Position numbers and translations under genes: made by a program
Assembly (NCBI GenBank): GCA_965276675.1
Contig: OZ255624.1
Location: 930,001 to 994,000, forward strand
DNA length: 64,000 nt
Direction: 5' to 3'
Source: G965276675 sp965276675
GTDB taxonomy: Bacteria; Acidobacteriota; Terriglobia; Terriglobales; Acidobacteriaceae
The notes under the pieces: generated by a model
The model's input: only the letters and a program-made list of their open reading frames with translations
The model's database searches: none
Told to the model about the DNA's origin: nothing
Shown here: one piece after another, positions 35,691-44,556 of the stretch
Layout: every line of letters begins with the position of its first letter
Numbering within the stretch: position 1 is the stretch's first letter

Positions 35691-36608
35691 CTAGTCTTCT
35701 TTCGGGTGTAGGACCGGCTTGTACTTCTCGTTGAACTGTATGTACCCCATGGGCGCGTGGTGGTCGTGGGTGAAGAGCACCAGCCACTTCTCGGGAATGG
35801 CGCGCTCGTAGAAGCGCTTGCGCTCTTCGATGCAGCGGAGCGGGTCGAGGTCGTAGCCCATCACCCAGGTGATATCCAGGTGCGCGCTGGTCGGTATCAG
35901 GTCTGAGATGTAGCAGGCGCGCTGCCCTGCGGAGTCGATCATGATGGCCATGAGCTGGTCGGTGTGTCCGGGATAGAGTTCAACCGAAATACCCGGCACG
36001 ATCTGCTGCGTCTCGCCCGGGGCCACATCAAGCAGAGTCATCTGACCGTTCCGCAGCAGCGGATCGTAGTTCGCGTTGATGTACGAGATCGCATCGCGCT
36101 CCAGCTGCAGGCGCCCGTGCTCTACCTCGCCGCGATGCGCGAAATAGCGTGCATTCGGGAAGGTGGGAACGATGCTGCCGTCGGCAGTGCGCGTCGTATT
36201 CCATCCGCAATGATCGAAGTGCAGATGAGAGTTGATGACGATATCGACCTCTGCGGGATCGATGCCGGACGCCTTGAAGCTCTCCGGCAGGCACTGCTTG
36301 GCGTCGTAGATGGCGCGCAGCTTCTCCGGCAGCTTGTTGCCGATGCCGGTCTCGATTGCGACCGTGTGCTTCCCCGTGCGCACCACGACCGTATTGGTGC
36401 CAAGCAGGATACGGTTCTGCGCATCGGCGGGTGCGCGCTTCTCCCACATCGTCTTGGGCACGACACCGAACATCGCGCCGCCGTCAAGATAGTAGCTGCC
36501 GTCGGTGAGGACGGTCAGCTCAAAGTTGCCTAGGGTGGTGCGGGCGCGGATGAGATCCGCAGTAGTTACATTTCGTGCCGGGTGAGGGATGGGTGCGCTG
36601 TCCGTCAT
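35691..36608 (-). CDS. Metallo-beta-lactamase-fold hydrolase
   Basis: 305 residues. Zinc motif INSHLHFDHCGWN (about 125-137) with later ligands His in ELYPGHTDQLM, Asp in CYISDLIPTSAH and His in LVLFTHDHHAPMG. The pattern fits the lactonase/MBL group. No signal peptide, so probably cytoplasmic. Its start codon overlaps the stop of the S9 peptidase by four bases (ATGA), so it is translated from the same message. The substrate cannot be told; N-acyl homoserine lactone or another lactone is possible for the subgroup. Confidence 0.85.
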   Translation of the reverse strand: MTDSAPIPHPARNVTTADLIRARTTLGNFELTVLTDGSYYLDGGAMFGVVPKTMWEKRAPADAQNRILLGTNTVVVRTGKHTVAIETGIGNKLPEKLRAIYDAKQCLPESFKASGIDPAEVDIVINSHLHFDHCGWNTTRTADGSIVPTFPNARYFAHRGEVEHGRLQLERDAISYINANYDPLLRNGQMTLLDVAPGETQQIVPGISVELYPGHTDQLMAIMIDSAGQRACYISDLIPTSAHLDITWVMGYDLDPLRCIEERKRFYERAIPEKWLVLFTHDHHAPMGYIQFNEKYKPVLHPKED

Positions 36609-38878
36609 TTCTTCACTCCTTCCTGCGCTTCCTCCTTGGCCCCGGGTGCATTGGAGTTTGCATCCGCATGCATCAGGTAAGTATCGAAGTGCCAGAGAAT
36701 GCGGTTGAAGAGTTGCGTACGCGCCGCGACTCCGGCAATGGAGTGCGTTTTGCGCGGATACAGTTGCAGATCGTAGGGCAGGTCTGCATCGATCAGCTTT
36801 TGGATGAACTGGATCGTGTTCGTCAGATGCACGTTATCGTCGCCGGTGCCATGCGCGATCAGCAGGCGGCCCTTCAGCTTGTCAGCGTGGGTCACGACGG
36901 AATCGTCGCGATACTCATCACTGTTTTGCGACGGCAGGCCCATGTAGCGTTCGGTGTAGATGGAGTCGTAGTTATGCCAATCCGTGACGGGCGCGACGGA
37001 GACGCCAGCACGAAAGCGATCCGAATGCGTGAGCGAGTAGAGGGTAAAGGCGCCGCCCCAACTCCAGCCCCACCAGCCGAGCCGCTTGCCGTCGAGCTCC
37101 GGATACTGCGCCAGCACCTGATCGACCGCGGCCAGTTGATCGCTGAGCTGCACGGGACCGAAGTTGCGATAGGCTGCCTGCGCGAAGACGCGCCCGCGCC
37201 CCCCCATGCCGCGATTATCGACATGCAGAACGGCGAAGCCATGCTGGGCCAGCACCTGATCGAAGAGATCGCCGCCAATCCAGCGATCGGTGACAGTCTG
37301 TGCGTGCGGGCCACCATACGGATTGGTGATCAACGGCACGCTCCCAGCTGTCGCGTTGCCGGGCGGCAGGAGCAGGCTCGCGTACAGCGCCGTACCGTCG
37401 CTGGCTTTGAGCGTGAGGTGTATTGGCTCCCCCAGTTCGTACGCGCTGGCCGACGGCGACTTCCAAAAGAAGTGGCAGTCGCCGTCTTCATGGCACACGC
37501 TTACCGTTGGTTGTGTCATGGTGTTTGAGGCTGTATCTACGAAATACTTGGCGTTAGGCGAGAAGATTGGACTGTGGACACCCGGGGCGGTACTCACCTT
37601 GCGTTTGCCTGTGCCATCCATTCCGACTGCCCAGATCTGCTGCTGGCGCGGGTCGCCTTCGTTTGAAAGATAGTAGACGGTGTTGCGTGTTGCATCGACG
37701 CCTTCGACTGCGTCGACCTCGCCATCTCCGGTCGTGACCTGGCGTTGGAGTTTGGCCTCGCCTCCCATCGGGTTGTTCGGATCGAAGGTATAGAGATAGA
37801 CCTGCGTGTGCCCGTCGCGCCAGCTTGACCATAGAAAACCAGCGGAGGTGAAGGTGAGGTCGTATGCCTCGTCGAAGAACTTATCGTCTGTTTCCGTCAG
37901 AACCTGCCTCGCTGAACCGTTTACCGCATCGCAAAAGAAGAGGCTCTTGTGCTTGTGATCGCGGGTGAGCGTCTCGACCCATACAACTCTGCCATTTACC
38001 CAACCAAAGCGCGGGATGTAGTCGTTGCCGCTGTCGAGCGGGACCTTGAGCCAGACGGTTTTGCCATTGCTGACATTCCCGACGCCTACACGCACGGATG
38101 GGTTAGCATCGCCCGGTTGCGGATAGCGTTGCCCATCCACGCTCGCGTGCGTGGGTATCCAGTCCACCAGCGGGTAACGCGGCACGCCGCTCTCGTTCAT
38201 CTGCAGGTAGGCAATGGCCCTAGAATCAGGCGACCAGAAGTAATTGCTCCGCACATCCAGCTCTTCCTCATAGACCCAGTCGACCTCACCGTTGAGCAGC
38301 GTGTCTTCATGCGTATTGGTAAGTCGTAGCGGCATCTGAGTATCACGCAACCGGCGCAGGTACAGATTATGCTCCCGCACATAGGAAACGAACTGGCCAT
38401 CGGGCGAGAATTTGGGATCATCGCCGCTTCCGGCCCCCGTTTGCGCGATCTGCAGGCCGGTACCGGCCTTGGGCGAGTAGAACCAGAGCTGTCCGTCACT
38501 GTCGAAGAGCAGGTGTTGCGAATCTGGAGCCCAGATGTAACTGGACTGGCCGTAGCGCGCACGATGATCCTTGTCCTTCTCGTTAATTGCCGCGCCGCTC
38601 AGGTTGTTAATCTTGTCTTTAGGCACCAGAACCGAGTGCTTGCCGGAGCTGCCCTCCACCTGATCCAGATTTCCCTCGCTTGAGAGATAGGTCAGCCGCG
38701 TACCATCCGGGCTCCAGACCATGCCCTGTGGCGGGTGCGTGGTCAGTGCCTTATCCGTGTAGATATCGGAGACGGTGAGCATCTTTTTTTCGTGGGTCGC
38801 TGCGCCGGCGGGGTAGACCGAAGCCGCCATACAGAAAAAGGCAGCGAGAAGAGGGGAGCGCGAGAAGGTCCGGAACAC
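36605..38878 (-). CDS. S9 peptidase, dipeptidyl-peptidase IV type, exported
   Basis: 757 residues from a GTG at 38878 (GGAG seven bases upstream); longer upstream frames run into the repeat at 39.0 kb and lack family similarity. A signal peptide, LLAAFFCMAASVYPAGA, follows the start. An N-terminal beta-propeller contains PPQGMVWSPDGTRL and a DPP-IV-type EE motif in DWVYEEELDVRSNYFWSPDS. The alpha/beta-hydrolase domain has NPYGGPHAQ, the nucleophile Ser in GWWGWSWGGAFTLYS (about 608), the Asp in HGTGDDNVH and the His near RKTHSIAG. Cleaves dipeptides from peptide N-termini in the periplasm. First gene of a two-gene operon with the MBL hydrolase. Confidence 0.92.
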   Translation of the reverse strand: MFRTFSRSPLLAAFFCMAASVYPAGAATHEKKMLTVSDIYTDKALTTHPPQGMVWSPDGTRLTYLSSEGNLDQVEGSSGKHSVLVPKDKINNLSGAAINEKDKDHRARYGQSSYIWAPDSQHLLFDSDGQLWFYSPKAGTGLQIAQTGAGSGDDPKFSPDGQFVSYVREHNLYLRRLRDTQMPLRLTNTHEDTLLNGEVDWVYEEELDVRSNYFWSPDSRAIAYLQMNESGVPRYPLVDWIPTHASVDGQRYPQPGDANPSVRVGVGNVSNGKTVWLKVPLDSGNDYIPRFGWVNGRVVWVETLTRDHKHKSLFFCDAVNGSARQVLTETDDKFFDEAYDLTFTSAGFLWSSWRDGHTQVYLYTFDPNNPMGGEAKLQRQVTTGDGEVDAVEGVDATRNTVYYLSNEGDPRQQQIWAVGMDGTGKRKVSTAPGVHSPIFSPNAKYFVDTASNTMTQPTVSVCHEDGDCHFFWKSPSASAYELGEPIHLTLKASDGTALYASLLLPPGNATAGSVPLITNPYGGPHAQTVTDRWIGGDLFDQVLAQHGFAVLHVDNRGMGGRGRVFAQAAYRNFGPVQLSDQLAAVDQVLAQYPELDGKRLGWWGWSWGGAFTLYSLTHSDRFRAGVSVAPVTDWHNYDSIYTERYMGLPSQNSDEYRDDSVVTHADKLKGRLLIAHGTGDDNVHLTNTIQFIQKLIDADLPYDLQLYPRKTHSIAGVAARTQLFNRILWHFDTYLMHADANSNAPGAKEEAQEGVKK

Positions 38879-38957
38879 GCGAGGACTCCAGCGATGCAGA
38901 GATGAGAGCAAATTACCCGAAAGTGTACAGGAAGCGGCCGGCAGCCCGGGGCTCCGA

Positions 38958-39099
38958 CCAGTTTCAGGGTTACTCTGACACGTGCGAAGAGTCACTCGGT
39001 GTGGCGTTCCTTCCAACCCAGCAAGCAAGTTTGCTGGGGACCCCGGCCTGAACGCCACATTCACCTTTGTTCGCAGGTCCGCTCTTACCCTGAAACTGG
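38958..39099. repeat. CCAGTTTCAGGG-type inverted-end element, copy B
   Basis: Ends CCAGTTTCAGGGTTA (38958-38972) and TACCCTGAAACTGG (39086-39099). An inner perfect inverted repeat, TGTGGCGTTC (38999 onward) and GAACGCCACA, encloses an extra CAGCAAGCAAGTTTGCTGGG hairpin absent from the other copies. In the reverse orientation the core GCGAACA.AGGTGAA.GTGGC and GCCACACCGAG matches copy A. It sits between the divergent S9 peptidase and zinc-ribbon genes. Confidence 0.78.
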
Positions 39100-39128
39100 C
39101 ATAGGCGTGCTAGACTCGGCTCCAAAGC

Positions 39129-39881
39129 ATGGATCCGCTAATCGAGAACCTTATACGCCTACAGCAGCTCGACGAGGAGATCCAACAACTCACCCGGTCG
39201 ATCGCGGCTCTTCCGGTCCACCTGCAAACTCTACAGACGAAGCTCGCGGGGCACCAGGGAGCAGTTGCGGCGCTCGAAGGCAAGCTGCGCGAAGAAGAGG
39301 CACTGCGCCGCCGCTTGGAGAGCGATCTGAAAGATCAGCAGGGCAAGATCGTCAAGTATCGCAAGCAAACCGACAGCGTTAAGAACAACGAGCAGTTCCA
39401 TGCGCTGCAGCACGAGATAGGCTTTGCCGAAGCGGAGATACGCCGGATCGAGGATACGGAGCTCGAAAGCATGATGCGCGCCGAGGCTCTGGATGCGGAG
39501 CTGGTGAGGGCGCGGCAGGAGCTGGCAAACCACGCCAAGTACCTGGAGACGGAAAAAGAAGCAGCGCAGCGCGCGACCGAGCTGCAGACTGCTTCGTTGA
39601 AGAAGTGGCGCGAGGAGCGCGCGGCTGTTCGCCCCACCATCGATGAAGCGACCCTGGCCCACTATGACCGCGTAGCCTCCGCGCGGGGAACGGGACTGGC
39701 GCGTGCCAGCAGGCAACAATGCATGGGCTGCCAGATGGGTGTACGTCCCCAGGTCTGGAACCAGTTACGCGACGGCGCGCTGATGACCTGCGAGACGTGT
39801 GGACGGCTGCTCTACTTCAATCCGAAGCTCGACCCGCAGCTCGAAGTGGGCGGCACGCGCTCTTCGGCCCAGTCCGCCTGA
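39129..39881 (+). CDS. Coiled-coil protein with C4 zinc ribbon
   Basis: 250 residues. Residues 1-180 are a long charged helical coiled coil (LDEEIQQLTRSI, LRRRLESDLKDQQGKIVKYR), followed by a four-cysteine zinc ribbon, QQCMGCQMGV and MTCETCGRLLYF. This is the zf-RING_7/CT398 (CdsZ-like) family, whose molecular role in most bacteria is unsettled; members have been linked to nucleic acid binding or secretion accessory roles. It lies 20 bases before the HAD nucleotidase gene, probably as an operon that ends at the terminator near 40.47 kb. Confidence 0.88.
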   Translation: MDPLIENLIRLQQLDEEIQQLTRSIAALPVHLQTLQTKLAGHQGAVAALEGKLREEEALRRRLESDLKDQQGKIVKYRKQTDSVKNNEQFHALQHEIGFAEAEIRRIEDTELESMMRAEALDAELVRARQELANHAKYLETEKEAAQRATELQTASLKKWREERAAVRPTIDEATLAHYDRVASARGTGLARASRQQCMGCQMGVRPQVWNQLRDGALMTCETCGRLLYFNPKLDPQLEVGGTRSSAQSA

Positions 39882-39901
39882 TTTGTTGAGATGGAGGGGC
39901 T

Positions 39902-40432
39902 ATGAAGCGGATTGCTGTTGACATGGATGAGGTACTGGCGGACGCGCTTGGGGAGATGATTGCGCGGTATAACCGCGAGTTCGATGAGGACCTGAAGCGG
40001 GAAGAGCTGGTAGGTCGATGGATGTGGGACGCTGTTCCCGCTGAGCGGCAGCCGCGGCTGCTGGAGTACCTGCATTCAACCGATTTCTTTGAAGATCTCG
40101 AGGTCATGCCGGAGAGCCAGCGTGTGATGGAACGGCTGTGTGGGAAATTCGAGGTATTTGTCGCGACCGCGGCGATGGATTTTCCCAACTCGTTTTCTGC
40201 TAAGTATCGCTGGCTGCAACGACATTTTCCGTTTATCCCGCATGCGCGGTTCGTGTTTTGCGGTAACAAAGGAATCCTGAATACGGACTACCTGATCGAC
40301 GATATGCCGCGCCATTTTGAGCATTTTGCGGGACAGGGATTGCTATTCACGGCTGCTCACAACGTCCGGCTACAGGGGTATTCGCGCGTGGACGATTGGC
40401 GAGCGATCGAGCAATACTTCTTCTCTAAATAG
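39902..40432 (+). CDS. 5'(3')-deoxyribonucleotidase-like HAD phosphatase
   Basis: 176 residues with GGAGGGGCT just before the ATG. HAD-superfamily motif I is IAVDMDEVLAD (two Asp); motif II is the Ser/Thr around FVATAAMDFP; motif III/IV is TDYLIDDMPRHF. Length and the VDMDEVLAD signature match the NT5C family, which removes 5' or 3' phosphates from deoxynucleoside monophosphates in the cytoplasm. Second gene after the zinc-ribbon gene. Confidence 0.85.
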   Translation: MKRIAVDMDEVLADALGEMIARYNREFDEDLKREELVGRWMWDAVPAERQPRLLEYLHSTDFFEDLEVMPESQRVMERLCGKFEVFVATAAMDFPNSFSAKYRWLQRHFPFIPHARFVFCGNKGILNTDYLIDDMPRHFEHFAGQGLLFTAAHNVRLQGYSRVDDWRAIEQYFFSK

Positions 40433-40449
40433 AAAACCGCCGCCACAAG

Positions 40450-40482
40450 AAAGCCGCCGCAGCTTTGCTGTGGCGGCTTTTG
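40450..40482. terminator. Bidirectional intrinsic terminator
   Basis: AAAGCCGCCGCAGC, a TTT loop and GCTGTGGCGGCTTTT form a strong stem with T-runs on both strands (A-run before, T-run after). It lies between the convergent nucleotidase and XRE-cupin genes and should end both transcripts. Confidence 0.85.
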
Positions 40483-40494
40483 TATTGCCGTGAT

Positions 40495-41304
40495 TTAGCT
40501 CGAAGGAGCGTTCACGCTGGAGCTGGATGTACCGCCACCCTTTGCCGGCGGCAGCTCTGCGTTGGAGACAGATGGCTGAGTCGCGGGTCGAGCAGCTGGC
40601 TGCTGAGCAGGTTGTTGCGCCGCAAGCCGTGCAGAATTGGCAGCTCCCAGTGGGCGGAGGTTCATTGCGGGCTGGGCCGCGACCTGCTGATGCATGGTGA
40701 CGATGATCACCATAGCAGGTGTCTTCCCAGCGCAGCGGTAGCTATGCGGCGTGCTGGCGTCGAAGTAGACTCCGTCGCCAGCTTCAAGGATGTATTGTTT
40801 GTCCGAGTGGCGGATGTCGAGCTCGCCTTCGAGTACATATAGGAATTCAAAGCCCGGATGCACGTGCGGACGGACGTCCTGGTTCTTCTTCAGCGGAACA
40901 AATTCTGCATAGTAGGGATCGAGCTGCCGATCCGGAACCATGTAGCCCAAGCTCTCGAAGAAATAGGTCGGATCATCCACGCCAGTCTGGGGAAGACGGA
41001 CGCGCTCTTTCTTCCGGTGGATACGGAACAGTGTGTGCGGCTCGGATTCAAAGAAGTACGAAAGATCCTTACTGAAGACCATAGCGACACGGGCAAGATT
41101 GCGAAGTGTCGGCACCACGCGCCCGGTCTCGAGCTGCGAAAGGAAACTGGCCGAGAGTCCGGTGTGCCGGCCGAGTTCCACTAACCCCATGGACTTTTTC
41201 AGCCGGAGACGCTTGATTCGTTCACCGATATGCTTCTCAGAGATAACGGCTTCCGCGCTGGCCTGATCGACTTCCGTAGGAACCTGTTCTGCTTTATTTT
41301 CCAT
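40495..41304 (-). CDS. XRE-family transcriptional regulator with cupin domain
   Basis: 269 residues from ATG 41304 (AGGTGG upstream). A helix-turn-helix occupies about residues 25-80 (IGERIKRLRLKKSMGLVEL, GLSASFLSQLETGRVVP). A cupin sensor domain covers about 125-220, with HVHPGFEFLYVLEGELDI and AGDGVYFDASTPHSYRC. The last 60 residues are an Ala/Gln/Pro/Ser-rich tail with no predicted fold. Regulators with this plan (PuuR/SutR-like) bind small metabolites through the cupin. The target is unknown; the divergent epimerase gene is a candidate. Confidence 0.9.
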   Translation of the reverse strand: MENKAEQVPTEVDQASAEAVISEKHIGERIKRLRLKKSMGLVELGRHTGLSASFLSQLETGRVVPTLRNLARVAMVFSKDLSYFFESEPHTLFRIHRKKERVRLPQTGVDDPTYFFESLGYMVPDRQLDPYYAEFVPLKKNQDVRPHVHPGFEFLYVLEGELDIRHSDKQYILEAGDGVYFDASTPHSYRCAGKTPAMVIIVTMHQQVAAQPAMNLRPLGAANSARLAAQQPAQQPAARPATQPSVSNAELPPAKGGGTSSSSVNAPSS

Positions 41305-41492
41305 ATGCCACCTGGGCAGTGCTTTCCTAATGTGTCTTATAACTACTAATTGGATGCGGGACAATCGGCTGCGTTTCTCCTAAACGATAAATATTATTGA
41401 AACCCAGGCGCCAGGATCCAGTAGCGCAGACCAGACCCGGATCCGATCCTGCTACGCATCTCACGCACCAGATAGGGGAGAATCAACTGCCA

Positions 41493-42392
41493 ATGCGAGT
41501 GATGCTGACGGGAGGGACGGGGTTCATTGGAGGCACGTTGGTGCAGTCTCTGGCGAGCGACGGCTCGGACGTAATCAAGCTCACCCGGCACGAAAGGGAG
41601 GCGGGACACGGAGCGGTCCTATGGAAGCCGGCTTCACCCCAGCCCGTCAACGACCCCTCTGCCCTGGAGGGTTGCGATGCAGTGGTTCATCTGGCTGGAG
41701 CCAATGTTGCGGGCCATCGCTGGACGAAGAGCTACAAGAAGCTAATCGTGGAGAGCCGTACCGGTACTGCCGCCGCCCTGCTCCGCATCCTGGGCCAGCT
41801 TAAGCAGCGGCCGAAGGTGCTGGTTTCGGCGTCGGCGACCGGGATCTATGGCGATCGCGGAGATGAGCTACTGACGGAGGCTTCCGCTCCCGGACAGGGA
41901 TTCCTCCCGGAGGTCTGCGTTGCGTGGGAGGCTGCGGTCGACCCGGCAGCCCAGCTTGGTGTGCGGGTGGTGCACCTCCGCTTCGGCGTGGTGCTGGCCC
42001 AGGGCGGCGGGGCGCTCAAGAAGATGCTGCCGATCTTCCGCCTGGGAGTTGGGGGTAAGCTCGGCAGCGGCCGCCAGTGGATGAGCTGGGTGACACTGCC
42101 GGACGCCGTGCGCGCCATCAAGTTCGCGGTCGAAACAGAATCGGTCCAGGGCGCCTACAACGTCGTCTCTCCGGAGCCGGTGACCAATGCCGAGTTCACG
42201 CGTACTCTTGGGCACATGCTGGACCGGCCTACAGTCTTCGCTGCCCCGGCGTTTGCACTCCGGACGGCATTCGGGCAAATGGCGCAGGACACCATACTGG
42301 CGAGCACGCGCGCTCTCCCGGCGCGTCTGGAGGAGGCCGGCTTCCGCTTTGCCCACCCTCGTCTTCCATCAGCTTTGGCTGCCGTGCTGTGA
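41493..42392 (+). CDS. SDR-type epimerase, TIGR01777/YfcH family
   Basis: 299 residues from ATG 41493 with GGGGAG upstream; the longer in-frame extension lacks family features. Rossmann fold MRVMLTGGTGFIGGTLVQ at the N-terminus, DAVVHLAGANVAGHRW, the family's SASATGIYGDRG in place of the catalytic Tyr-x-x-x-Lys region, LRFGVVLAQGGGALKKMLP and the C-terminal DUF1731-like part (PTVFAAPAFALR). The reaction is not known for this family; members have been tied to cell division or nucleotide-sugar-like substrates. Cytoplasmic. Confidence 0.87.
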   Translation: MRVMLTGGTGFIGGTLVQSLASDGSDVIKLTRHEREAGHGAVLWKPASPQPVNDPSALEGCDAVVHLAGANVAGHRWTKSYKKLIVESRTGTAAALLRILGQLKQRPKVLVSASATGIYGDRGDELLTEASAPGQGFLPEVCVAWEAAVDPAAQLGVRVVHLRFGVVLAQGGGALKKMLPIFRLGVGGKLGSGRQWMSWVTLPDAVRAIKFAVETESVQGAYNVVSPEPVTNAEFTRTLGHMLDRPTVFAAPAFALRTAFGQMAQDTILASTRALPARLEEAGFRFAHPRLPSALAAVL

Positions 42393-42457
42393 CGAATTCC
42401 GGGATGTAAGAAGGCCACTGACCAGTGGTGCAACACCTCTGCTACGCTTAGCACGAT

Positions 42458-43600
42458 ATGCCTGCCCGTCCCGGCGCTCACCGGATGCGCCTCACCTTTT
42501 TCTCGCGTCATGGGAGTTTTGCAGGGAGCAGCACGTGGGTCGGCGTTGTCGTCGTTTTGGCCGGGCTACTCGCAGGTTGCGGCACTCCGAGTGCTCCACA
42601 ACCCCCAACGCTCAATCTCGCACCGCCGGTCCGCGATTTGCGGGCAAGCCGGACTGCGGACGCAGTCCGGCTTAGCTGGACCGTGCCGGACAGTACTACC
42701 GATAAAGCCGTGCTTAAGGGGCCGGTAACAGCGCGGATCTGCCGGCAGGTAGGCGCTGGCGGCTGTGATCGCCTGGCGGACCAGCCGGTCCCTGCTGGGC
42801 AGGTTGCTACGTTTCGGGACGCCCTGCCAACGGCGCTTACAGTGGGCGAGAGCCGGTTGCTGACGTACTCGCTCCAGCTGTTGAACCGCGGCGGTAAGTC
42901 CGCAGGCGCCTCTAATTTCGCTTATGCCGCCTCCGGGCCGCCGCCGCCTGCCCTTACAGACTTGCATGCTGAGGTGCGAGCGACCGGGGTCCTGCTGAAG
43001 TGGCAACCTGCACCAACTCCGACGGAGGCCAGTGTTCATCTGCATCGCCTCCCGCTAACTCCGTCTACCGCCGCTGCAAAAGGTGGCACGAGCCCGACGG
43101 AAGAGCTGCTGGTGGTCAAGGCCGGTACGGACCCGGAAACACACGGGCCAGCCAGTCGAGCCCTGGACACAGGCGTGAGCTTCAACCAGAGCTACCGTTA
43201 CACGGCCGAGCGAGTGGAGGAGATGCAGCTGGACGGGCGCACGGTCTCGATCGGCGGGGTGAAGAGCGCTACTGTCACGGTGAAAGTCCGCGATGTCTTT
43301 CCCCCGGCCGTCCCCGCCGGCCTGGTCTCTGCGACAGATGCCGAGGCGCACGCAATCGATCTGTCCTGGACGCCGGATTCGGAGAGCGATCTGGCCGGGT
43401 ATAACATCTATCGGCGAACTCTGGACACCGGAGCACCTCCGGAGCGCATTAACCAGCCGCAGGTCGCAGTCACCGCGCCAGCGTTTCGTGATGCGCATGC
43501 CGAGCCTGGGAAGCACTATGCGTATTCGGTGTCGGCGTACGATGGGAATGGAAATGAAAGCCAGCGCTCGACTGAGGTCGAGGAGTCGCTGCCCAGATGA
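42458..43600 (+). CDS. Fn3-repeat lipoprotein
   Basis: 380 residues. The export signal with lipobox LAGC (GVVVVLAGLLAGCG) predicts a lipid anchor; initiation at ATG 42458 or ATG 42485 would both retain it. The mature part is built of fibronectin-type-III-like beta-sandwiches: VRDLRASRTADAVRLSWTVP, LTDLHAEVRATGVLLKWQPA and a clear C-terminal one, IDLSWTPDSESDLAGYNIYR with HYAYSVSAYDGNGNES. No catalytic motif; probably a surface or periplasmic scaffold or binding protein. It precedes the fumarylacetoacetase-family gene by 31 bases and may be co-transcribed with it. Confidence 0.8.
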   Translation: MPARPGAHRMRLTFFSRHGSFAGSSTWVGVVVVLAGLLAGCGTPSAPQPPTLNLAPPVRDLRASRTADAVRLSWTVPDSTTDKAVLKGPVTARICRQVGAGGCDRLADQPVPAGQVATFRDALPTALTVGESRLLTYSLQLLNRGGKSAGASNFAYAASGPPPPALTDLHAEVRATGVLLKWQPAPTPTEASVHLHRLPLTPSTAAAKGGTSPTEELLVVKAGTDPETHGPASRALDTGVSFNQSYRYTAERVEEMQLDGRTVSIGGVKSATVTVKVRDVFPPAVPAGLVSATDAEAHAIDLSWTPDSESDLAGYNIYRRTLDTGAPPERINQPQVAVTAPAFRDAHAEPGKHYAYSVSAYDGNGNESQRSTEVEESLPR

Positions 43601-43631
43601 GACAGCGACCGTATAGGTGGGAGAGAGGTAG

Positions 43632-44435
43632 ATGAAATACTGCCGCATTTCAACATCTTTTGGGCCGCGCTATGCCTTGATCGCGGAGCATGACGGAGTG
43701 CTGTGGGCGGATCGCCTGCTCACGCCTCCCGAAGAGACTTGCCATCCCGAGATACGGCATGGCGGGTCGCTTGAGGCTTTTCTGCCCATTCCGCTGCAAG
43801 ACGCCGATCTGCTTCCGCCGGTTGAGCCGAGCAAGATCGTCTGCATTGGACGCAACTACCGCGAGCACGCCGCCGAGTTGGGCAACGAGCCTCCACCGGA
43901 GCCATTGCTCTTCCTGAAGGCTCCGTCTGCCGTGATTCCGCCGGGCGCAGCCATTGTGCTGCCGCTGCAGTCCAGCCGCGTGGACTTTGAGGGCGAGCTC
44001 GCTGTGGTGATTGGGAAACGTGCTCGCAACATCGGCCCGGGTGAGGATGTGCGAGGGTACATCCGCGGCTATACCATCGTGAACGACGTAACGGCTCGCG
44101 ACTTGCAGAAGACAGATGGGCAATGGTCCCGGGCCAAGGGCTTTGACACCTTCTGTCCCATGGGGCCGATCGTCTCCGATGAGATCGATCCCTGGGCGGG
44201 AGTTTCGGTAGAGACGTTGCTGAACGGCGAACGGAAGCAGCATGGTTCGACGCGCGAGTTGATCTTTCCGGTTGATTATCTGCTGCGGTACATCAGTGCC
44301 GCCATGACGCTGCTACCTGGGGACGTGGTCCCGACGGGTACGCCGGCCGGGGTGGGTCCGATGCAAGCCGGAGACACGGTAGAGGTGCTCATCGAGGGAC
44401 TTGGAAGTTTGATGAATTCGGTCCGCGCCGCCTAA
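43632..44435 (+). CDS. Fumarylacetoacetate hydrolase family protein
   Basis: 267 residues with GGGAGAGAGGTAG before the ATG. The core KIVCIGRNYREHAAELGN, FLKAPSAVIPPGAAI, the metal-binding DFEGELAVVIGKRARNI and YTIVNDVTARDLQ, then FCPMGPIVSDEID and DVVPTGTPAGVGPMQAGD define the FAH C-domain. These magnesium enzymes cleave or isomerise beta-diketone or keto acids in aromatic or sugar acid breakdown (HpaG, fumarylpyruvate hydrolase or ureidoglycolate lyase types). Local context does not fix the substrate. Confidence 0.88.
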   Translation: MKYCRISTSFGPRYALIAEHDGVLWADRLLTPPEETCHPEIRHGGSLEAFLPIPLQDADLLPPVEPSKIVCIGRNYREHAAELGNEPPPEPLLFLKAPSAVIPPGAAIVLPLQSSRVDFEGELAVVIGKRARNIGPGEDVRGYIRGYTIVNDVTARDLQKTDGQWSRAKGFDTFCPMGPIVSDEIDPWAGVSVETLLNGERKQHGSTRELIFPVDYLLRYISAAMTLLPGDVVPTGTPAGVGPMQAGDTVEVLIEGLGSLMNSVRAA

Positions 44436-44556
44436 CGAGCCTATTATGACGTTTCCATCAGGTTGAAGATTTTGGAGAGCACGGGCAAGCGAAGGCGGAT
44501 AGTGGATGCCTTTGAGGGTGGAGGCGAGCCGTTCGTAGTCGCGGAGTGATGGATGT

